This document shows positions 13,010 to 17,361 of a stretch of 17,361 bases of DNA, piece after piece. The DNA is from DATAWZ01 sp036266975 (GTDB lineage Bacteria; Actinomycetota; Thermoleophilia; Solirubrobacterales; Solirubrobacteraceae): NCBI GenBank assembly GCA_036266975.1, contig DATAWZ010000020.1, positions 1 through 17,361 of the forward strand, given 5' to 3'. A program made the position numbers and the translations under genes. Position 1 is the first letter of the stretch, and each line of letters starts with the position of its first letter. The notes below the pieces were generated by a model. It did no database searches. It was not told where the DNA came from and saw only the letters and a list, made by a program, of their open reading frames with translations.

Positions 13010-14590
13010 TCACCCCACCCCCGACTCGGCCGGCTCGAGATCCGCCGGTTCGGGATCCAGCGGCGGGCCGGACAGGCCCGGCCTCGTCGCGACGGTCAGG
13101 TCGCGCAGCGCCAGCGCGGCCAGGATGTGCACCCGCTCGACAGCGTCGCTGCCGTGCAGGTCGGCGATCGTCCGAGCGACCCGCAGCACCCGAACGTGGC
13201 CTCGCGCGCTGAGCGCGCCCCGGGCGTGGGCGGCGGCGAGCACCGCCCTCGCGCGCGGCGCAAGCTCGACGTGGCGTGCGAGCAGCACCGTGTCGAGGTC
13301 GGCGTTGGTGCTCGCGCCCACGTCGCGCAGACGCGCCCGTTGACGCTCGCGGGCGCGCACGACCAGCTCGCGCACGTGGGCCGACGTCGTCGCGGGGCCG
13401 CGGGCGAGCTCCTCGTGGGTCGGCGGCTCCATGTTGACCACGAGGTCCATGCGATCGAGCAGCGGGCCGCTCAGCCGGCGGCGGTGGCGCGCCAGGTCGG
13501 TGCCCGAACAGCGGCAGGACCCGTGGCCGGCGAATCCGCACGGGCAGGGGTTGGTGGCCGCGACGAGCAGGAAGCGCGCGGGCTGCACCTCGACCTCGTG
13601 ACCGCGCGCGACGGCGACACAGCGATCCTCGAGCGGCTGGCGCAGCGCCGCCAGCGCGTCGCGCGCGAACTCGGAGAGCTCATCCAGGAACAGGACGCCG
13701 TGGTCGGCGAGCACCACCTCGCCCGGGCGCCGCGGGTCGCGCCCTCCGATCAGACCGATCGCCGAGGTGTGATGGTGCGGCGCGCGGAACGGTCGCTCGC
13801 CGACCAGTCCCGGGCCCTGCCGCAGCCGCGCCAGGGCCTGGATGCGCGTGACCTCGATCGCCTCGCGCCGGCTGAGCGGAGGCAGGATCGACGGCAGACG
13901 GCGCGCGAGCATCGTCTTCCCCGCCCCCGGCGGCCCGCACAGCAGTAGGTTATGGCCGCCGGCGGCGGCGACCGTGAGCGCGCGGATGGCCTGCGCGCAC
14001 CCGCGCACCTCCTCCAGCGACGGGCTGGCGGGCGCCGAGGGCGCGTAGGGCGATCCCGCCATCGGCGCGGGCATGGGGATCGATCCGCTGAGCAGCCCGA
14101 CCGCCTCGCGCAGATCACGCGCGCCGCCGACGACGAGTCGATCGACCAGGGCGGCCTCCTCGCGAACCTCGGCGGGCAGCACCAGCCCCTCGAGCCCGGC
14201 CCGCCGGGCCGCGAGCGCGAGGGCGAGCGCCGTCTCCCCGCCCCGCAGCTCGCCTCCGAGCGCGAGCTCGCCGAACACCGCGTAGCGGTCGAGCCTCTCC
14301 CCCGGCAGCTGCCCGCTGGCGGCGAGCAGCGCACAGGCGAGTGCGAGGTCGAGCCCCGGCCCGACCTTGGGCAGATCAGCCGGCGCGAGGTTGGCGGTGA
14401 TGCGTTTGGCTGGGAAGGCGAAGTCGCTGTTGAGCAGCGCGGCCCGCACCCGCTCGCGCGCCTCGCGGACCGAGGTGTCGGCCAGGCCCACGACCGAGAA
14501 CGAGGGCAGCCCCGAGCGCAGGTCCACCTCGACGGTGACGCGTCGAACGGCCAAACCGTCGATCGCGAAGCTGTGGGCGCGGGCGAGCAC
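13010..14590 (-). CDS. comM: ComM, Mg-chelatase-like AAA+ ATPase
   Basis: The 526-residue hexameric AAA+ helicase-like protein is linked in other bacteria to branch migration during natural transformation. The N-terminal Lon/ChlI-like domain (1-170) opens with AHSFAIDGLAVRRVTVEVDL. Walker A is GPPGAGKT (219-226), Walker B is LFLDE (300-304), and the arginine finger is probably R380 in LLDRMDL. The Cys cluster NPCPCGFAGHGSCRC (C349, C351, C359, C361) is diagnostic of the ComM group. The C-terminal Mg-chelatase domain covers about 405-500. A Pro/Ala/Ser linker (about 170-190) joins the first two domains. The start GTG 14590-14588 places residue 1 at the conserved beginning; the open frame upstream to 14926 is not family-like. 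The gene heads a minus-strand unit with dprA and the thiD fusion and diverges from yraN. Confidence 0.94.
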   Translation of the reverse strand: MLARAHSFAIDGLAVRRVTVEVDLRSGLPSFSVVGLADTSVREARERVRAALLNSDFAFPAKRITANLAPADLPKVGPGLDLALACALLAASGQLPGERLDRYAVFGELALGGELRGGETALALALAARRAGLEGLVLPAEVREEAALVDRLVVGGARDLREAVGLLSGSIPMPAPMAGSPYAPSAPASPSLEEVRGCAQAIRALTVAAAGGHNLLLCGPPGAGKTMLARRLPSILPPLSRREAIEVTRIQALARLRQGPGLVGERPFRAPHHHTSAIGLIGGRDPRRPGEVVLADHGVLFLDELSEFARDALAALRQPLEDRCVAVARGHEVEVQPARFLLVAATNPCPCGFAGHGSCRCSGTDLARHRRRLSGPLLDRMDLVVNMEPPTHEELARGPATTSAHVRELVVRARERQRARLRDVGASTNADLDTVLLARHVELAPRARAVLAAAHARGALSARGHVRVLRVARTIADLHGSDAVERVHILAALALRDLTVATRPGLSGPPLDPEPADLEPAESGVG

Positions 14591-14654
14591 GCCGCGGACG
14601 ATCCTCGGGGACGGGGACGGAATCGCCCGATGCGTGACCGCAGTGTGCCCGCAA

Positions 14655-14706
14655 CGTGTCCGCATGCCACACGGCACGGTCCTCGCACAGTCCGGACACA
14701 GTCCGG
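14655..14706. repeat. Tandem 11-bp repeat and small dyad between comM and yraN
   Basis: CACAGTCCGG occurs at 14686-14695 and again at 14697-14706, an 11-base period, with the palindrome GTCCGGAC (14691-14698) across the join. Just left, CGTGT (14655-14659) and ACACG (14669-14673) form a 5-base dyad. This is the only structured part of the 163-base divergent spacer and could be an operator. No good -10 box for comM or yraN was recognised here. Confidence 0.4.
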
Positions 14707-14753
14707 TCGCACTTCTGCGCTTTCCGTCCGCGGCGAGGCCCAGGCTGGCGACC

Positions 14754-15200
14754 GTGCCCCGCGCCGCCTCCGATGACGCAGCCACACCCGACCGGGTACC
14801 GGCCGCCTCAGGCGAACGCGACCGACCGCTGCGCCCGCCTGACCCGCGCCGCGGCCTGGGCGCGCTCGGCGAGCGCCTGGCCGCCGAACACCTCGAGCGC
14901 CGCGGCTTTGTGATCGTCGAGCGCAATCACCGCACCGCGCGCGGGGAGATCGACCTGATCGCCCACGACGGTCGCACGCTCGTGTTCGTCGAGGTCAAGA
15001 CGCGGCGGGCCGGGAGCGGGCCGCCGCTGGAGTCGGTCGGCCCGCGCAAGCAGCGGCGCGTGCGCCGCCTCGCCGCGCAGTGGCTGAGCGAAACCGCGTC
15101 CCGGCCCCGGTTTCGCGAGCTGCGCCTGGACGCGATCGGCGTCGTCGTGGACTCCGACGGGCGGCTGAAGTCGCTCGAGCATCTGGAGGGGGCGATGTGA
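14754..15200 (+). CDS. yraN: YraN/UPF0102 family putative endonuclease
   Basis: The 148-residue protein has the PD-(D/E)XK nuclease-like fold of UPF0102: GLGALGERLAAEHLERRGF (34-52), RNHRTARGEIDLIAHDG with E65 and D67, VFVEVKTRR with E80 and K82, and KQRRVRRLAAQWL (99-111). The role in DNA repair or uptake is presumed from the fold and from its constant pairing with comM and dprA. The start is uncertain: GTG 14754 leaves about 30 extra unconserved residues before the domain; ATG 14664 would add 30 more and swallow the tandem repeats. In most genomes yraN runs in the same direction between rnhB and comM, but here it is on the opposite strand to both. It converges on rnhB with 47 bases between. 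Confidence 0.88.
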   Translation: MPRAASDDAATPDRVPAASGERDRPLRPPDPRRGLGALGERLAAEHLERRGFVIVERNHRTARGEIDLIAHDGRTLVFVEVKTRRAGSGPPLESVGPRKQRRVRRLAAQWLSETASRPRFRELRLDAIGVVVDSDGRLKSLEHLEGAM

Positions 15201-15233
15201 GCGGGGCAACGTACGACCCGACGCGCACGCCAC

Positions 15234-15247
15234 GCCTCGCCGGAGGC
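15234..15247. terminator. Short hairpin between yraN and rnhB
   Basis: GCCTC (15234-15238) and GAGGC (15243-15247) pair around a GCCG tetraloop, directly beside the rnhB stop codon in the 47-base convergent gap. It has no T tract, so it is a weak candidate for bidirectional termination. Confidence 0.3.
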
Positions 15248-15916
15248 TCAGAGGGAGAGCTGCTGGTAGGCGAGCGACTGGAAGGAGAGCCGGTGCAGGG
15301 GCGAGACCCCCTGCCGCAGGATCGCCTCGCGGTGCTCGGGCGTCGAGTAGCCCACGTGCTCGGCGAAGCGCCATCCGGGGTGCACCTCGTCGGCGCGGTG
15401 CATGTAGCGGTCGCGGGTCACCTTGGCGATGATGGACGCCGCGGCGATCGCGGCGCTGGTCGCGTCGCCGTCGACGATCGCGCGCTGCTCGCAGCCGACG
15501 TCGGGCACGGAGAAGCCATCGACCAGACACAGACAGCCGGGCCGCGCGACCCCCCGCAGCGCGTCGCTGAGCGCGGCGAGGTTGGTGCGGTGAAGGCCCC
15601 GGCTGTCGATTCCGCGCACGCACCGCGAGACCACGACTACGCGCTCGGCGACGCGCATGACGATCGGGAACAGCACCTCTCGGGCCTCGGCGGTGTGCTG
15701 CTTGGAGTCGTTCAGCGCCGACAGCGCCCGCAGGTCACCGAGGGTCAACCGCTCGTAGTCGAAGAGCACGCCGGCGGCGACCAAGGGACCGGCCAGGCAG
15801 CCGCGCCCAGCCTCGTCCGCCCCGGCCACCCAGCGCACGCCCAGGCGACGGTCGAAGGCGAACAGCCGTCGACCGGCCAAGGCGCGTCCGCGGCGGGGGC
15901 GCTTGCCCGCGCTCAT
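15248..15916 (-). CDS. rnhB: Ribonuclease HII
   Basis: The 222-residue enzyme cuts the RNA strand at RNA-DNA junctions and starts removal of single ribonucleotides from DNA. The signature GADEAGRGCLAGPLVAAGV (32-50) holds D34 and E35, LVDGF holds D133, and AAASIIAKVTRDRYM (158-172) holds the fourth acidic residue, D169. LNDSKQHT (69-75) is the usual substrate-binding stretch. The C terminus (HVGYSTPEHREAI; GVSPLHRLSFQ) is typical of bacterial RNase HII. The first 25 residues are basic and extra to the core. The start ATG 15916-15914 lies 24 bases after the lepB stop, on the same strand, with only a weak ribosome-binding site, so coupling to lepB is likely. Confidence 0.95.
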   Translation of the reverse strand: MSAGKRPRRGRALAGRRLFAFDRRLGVRWVAGADEAGRGCLAGPLVAAGVLFDYERLTLGDLRALSALNDSKQHTAEAREVLFPIVMRVAERVVVVSRCVRGIDSRGLHRTNLAALSDALRGVARPGCLCLVDGFSVPDVGCEQRAIVDGDATSAAIAAASIIAKVTRDRYMHRADEVHPGWRFAEHVGYSTPEHREAILRQGVSPLHRLSFQSLAYQQLSL

Positions 15917-15940
15917 CGCGCGCGCGGCTGCCGCCGAGGG

Positions 15941-16633
15941 CTAGAGGAACCCGATCCGGTCCGGCGGCCAGTAGGTGAAGAAGGCCACGCCGATGATCCA
16001 CTTCTTCGGGACCGGGCCCCAGAACCGGCTGTCATCCGAGCTGCCACGGTTGTCGCCCATCATGAAGTAATAGCCGGCGGGAACTTTGAACTTCGTCGGG
16101 AAATTGCAGCCGTCTCCGTCCCCACATTGGGCGATGTAGCTGTCCTTCTCGCGCTTGCCGTTCAGAATGACGTGGCCGTTGACGATCTGGATGACGTCGC
16201 CGGGGGTCGCCACGACGCGCTTGATGAAGTTCTCGCTGGACTCCTTGGCGCCGGACATCGGGCAGACCTCGGTCGCGGCATGCGGGGGTCCGCCGCAGAT
16301 CGGCGGCTGCGGGATCGCGTCCGCGGGCGGATGGAATACGACGATGTCCCCGACCGACGGACTGGAGAAGTGCATCCCGATCCGGTCAACGAGGACGCGC
16401 TGGCCGATGCGCAGGGTGGGCAGCATCGACCCGCTCGGGATGCGGTAGGGCTTGACGATGAAGGCCTGGATGCCGAAGGCCAGTCCGAGCGCGACGACGA
16501 GAATGACGGCGATCTCGACGAGTCCCCCCGCGAGCTTCTTCTTCTGCGTGGTGGCCACGCCGCCGTCGTCGTCAGTCGCCGGGCTCGGCGTCGACGGAGC
16601 CGGCGTCGGCCTGCGTGGCCACTTCAGCGCCAT
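15941..16633 (-). CDS. lepB: Signal peptidase I
   Basis: The 230-residue membrane protease removes signal peptides from exported proteins with a Ser/Lys dyad. One membrane helix is at about 38-58 (LVEIAVILVVALGLAFGIQA). Box B is IPSGSMLPTL with nucleophile S69, and box D is FIKRVVATPGD with general base K138. Box E is GDNRGSSDDSRFWGPV (193-208). An insert of about 25 residues (105-132) carries two Cys (C113, C124), and C170 and C176 also lie in the extracytoplasmic domain, so disulfides are possible. The start is uncertain. ATG 16633 has GAGGAGG just upstream but overlaps rplS by 62 bases. GTG 16558 would give 205 residues, keep the membrane helix and clear the rplS stop. Confidence 0.94.
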   Translation of the reverse strand: MALKWPRRPTPAPSTPSPATDDDGGVATTQKKKLAGGLVEIAVILVVALGLAFGIQAFIVKPYRIPSGSMLPTLRIGQRVLVDRIGMHFSSPSVGDIVVFHPPADAIPQPPICGGPPHAATEVCPMSGAKESSENFIKRVVATPGDVIQIVNGHVILNGKREKDSYIAQCGDGDGCNFPTKFKVPAGYYFMMGDNRGSSDDSRFWGPVPKKWIIGVAFFTYWPPDRIGFL

Positions 16634-17129
16634 CAGCCTCCTCTAGCGACTCTGCCGCGCTCGCCTCGGTCCCCTCGAGCTCCTCCTCGGGGGGCGTGGC
16701 CCCCTCGAGCTCCTCCTCGGGGGGTGCGGCTGCCGGTTCCTCGGCCCCGTACAGCAGCCCAGGCTCGACCCTCTCCTCCGGCCCGCTGTAGCGGCGCTCG
16801 CGCACACGCGCGCGCTTGCCGACACGGTCTCGCAGGTAGTACAGCTTGGCGCGACGCACGTCGCCGCGGGCCGCGACCTCGATGCGCTCGATCTTCGGCG
16901 AATGCACCGGGAAGGTTCGCTCGACGCCGACGCCGAAGGACTGCTTGCGCACCGTAAAGGTCTCGCGGGCCCCGTGTCCCTGGCGCTTGATCACGACGCC
17001 CTCGAAGACCTGCGTACGTCGGCGCGTTCCCTCGATCACCTGGAAGTGGACCTTGACGCGATCACCCGCGTCGAAGGACGGGATGCGGCGCAGCTGGGCA
17101 CGCTCGATCTGTTCGATGACGCTGCTCAT
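16572..17129 (-). CDS. rplS: 50S ribosomal protein L19 with acidic C-terminal tail
   Basis: L19 binds 23S rRNA at the 30S-50S interface. Residues 1-113 are the normal protein: SSVIEQIERAQLRRIPSFDA, GDRVKVHFQVIEGTRRRTQV, GVVIKRQGHGARETFTVRKQ, SFGVGVERTFPVHSPKIERI and KLYYLRDRVGKRARVRER. Residues 114-185 form an extra, acidic, Pro/Ala-rich tail, probably disordered, with the decapeptide PPEEELEGAT at 136-145 and PPEEELEGTE at 146-155. L19 is usually about 115-120 residues, so the tail adds half again. The start ATG 17129-17127 fits the family; a GTG at 17159 would add ten residues and is less likely. No clear Shine-Dalgarno site was found. The tail-coding DNA also holds the start region of lepB. 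Confidence 0.95.
   Translation of the reverse strand: MSSVIEQIERAQLRRIPSFDAGDRVKVHFQVIEGTRRRTQVFEGVVIKRQGHGARETFTVRKQSFGVGVERTFPVHSPKIERIEVAARGDVRRAKLYYLRDRVGKRARVRERRYSGPEERVEPGLLYGAEEPAAAPPEEELEGATPPEEELEGTEASAAESLEEADGAEVATQADAGSVDAEPGD
16671..16730. repeat. 30-bp tandem duplication inside the rplS tail
   Basis: Units 16671-16700 and 16701-16730 agree at their first 24 bases and at the last three, and differ only in a 3-base patch near the end (CGT versus TGC). The period of 30 keeps the frame and gives the two decapeptide copies in the L19 tail. This looks like a recent in-frame duplication. Confidence 0.85.
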
Positions 17130-17174
17130 AGCGAGGACGCGCGGCAAACGGACCGACACCGGCGCGGGCGACGA

Positions 17175-17198
17175 ATGCTAGCGCAGCGGACTCGTCAA
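17175..17198 (-). promoter_or_regulatory. Candidate rplS promoter elements (TTGACG, TAGCAT)
   Basis: On the minus strand TTGACG (17198-17193) and TAGCAT (17180-17175) lie in the 109-base gap between trmD and rplS. Each fits a sigma-A box, but only 12 bases separate them, too short for one normal promoter. TAGCAT alone would give a leader of about 39 bases for rplS. Confidence 0.3.
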
Positions 17199-17238
17199 CC
17201 CGGGCACATGGACCACGAAACGAAACGCCCGTCGCAGG

Positions 17239-17361
17239 TCAGCTTCCGGGACGGCTGGGCGCATCGGGGTGCTGCGCCCCGCGCTCGGCGCTGCGCTCGC
17301 GCCGCCACTGGCGGATCCGCTCGTGGTGGCCGGAGAGCAGCACGTCCGGAACGCGCCAGCC
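17239..17361 (-). CDS. trmD: tRNA (guanine-N1)-methyltransferase TrmD, 3' end (partial)
   Basis: The last 40 codons of trmD enter from the right edge and stop at TGA 17241-17239. TrmD methylates G37 of tRNAs that read CNN codons, which prevents frameshifting. The fragment opens with GWRVPDVLLSGHHERIRQWR, the invariant C-terminal TrmD motif that precedes the RERS segment, and ends in a polar tail (AQHPDAPSRPGS). Position just upstream of rplS is the classical rpsP-rimM-trmD-rplS order. The catalytic, knotted SAM-binding domain lies outside the window. Confidence 0.92.
   Translation of the reverse strand, partial: GWRVPDVLLSGHHERIRQWRRERSAERGAQHPDAPSRPGS

Noticed and set aside
12592..13948. 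Long overlapping plus-strand frames
   Set aside because: They are antisense to dprA and comM and have no domains.
16671..16730. The tandem repeat as a mobile or CRISPR-like repeat
   Set aside because: There are only two adjacent copies without spacer, in frame within rplS; this is a simple coding duplication.
15080..16957. A 625-codon open frame on the plus strand
   Set aside because: It is antisense to rnhB, lepB and rplS and shares DNA with the end of yraN; no motif supports it.
17175..17198. TTGACG plus TAGCAT as one full sigma-A promoter
   Set aside because: Only 12 bases separate the hexamers, against the usual 16-18; kept only as low-confidence candidate elements.

Overview
The window is GC-rich, densely coded chromosomal DNA of a high-GC actinobacterium. 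The lineage is best guessed as Thermoleophilia/Solirubrobacterales, from gene content and protein style; that placement is inference. Many genes start with GTG or TTG. No rRNA, tRNA, CRISPR array, insertion sequence or phage gene was seen. No gene-free stretch exceeds 300 bases; the longest is about 163 bases, between comM and yraN.

Right third (minus strand, 17361 down to 11968): trmD (3' end only), rplS, lepB, rnhB, then yraN on the opposite strand, then comM and dprA. This is the old bacterial block that links tRNA/ribosome maturation, signal peptidase I, RNase HII and DNA-uptake proteins. Minus-strand xerC (6233-5310) and a whiG/fliA-type sigma factor gene (5290-4508) lie further left. 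In other Gram-positive genomes known from memory, xerC/codV and a motility or sporulation sigma gene also lie in this neighbourhood. The block therefore looks ancestral but split by about 5.7 kb of other genes.

Middle (11956 down to 6293): just behind dprA is a continuous reading frame that joins a hotdog thioesterase domain to ThiD (HMP/HMP-P kinase), followed by two small conserved-looking unknown genes and an SDR oxidoreductase, all on the minus strand. A plus-strand pair (alpha/beta hydrolase, HD-domain phosphohydrolase) converges on the SDR gene. A HAD-type nucleotidase-like gene diverges from the hydrolase gene and leads into xerC and whiG.

Left third (1 to 4447): the 3' end of an unknown plus-strand gene, then on the minus strand a stand-alone RNase HI, a small Arg-rich protein, a Cys4 protein and an EF-G-like GTPase. 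The GTPase has non-standard G3 and G4 motifs. A small single-span membrane protein gene diverges from it.

Most of the window is housekeeping. The points that merit a second look are the thioesterase-ThiD fusion, the degenerate EF-G-like GTPase, the flipped yraN, the diverged DprA, the L19 acidic tail built on a 30-bp tandem duplication that overlaps lepB, and a recurring TAnnnT box 8-12 bases before start codons that suggests leaderless or nearly leaderless mRNAs. No wholly new multi-gene system is evident.
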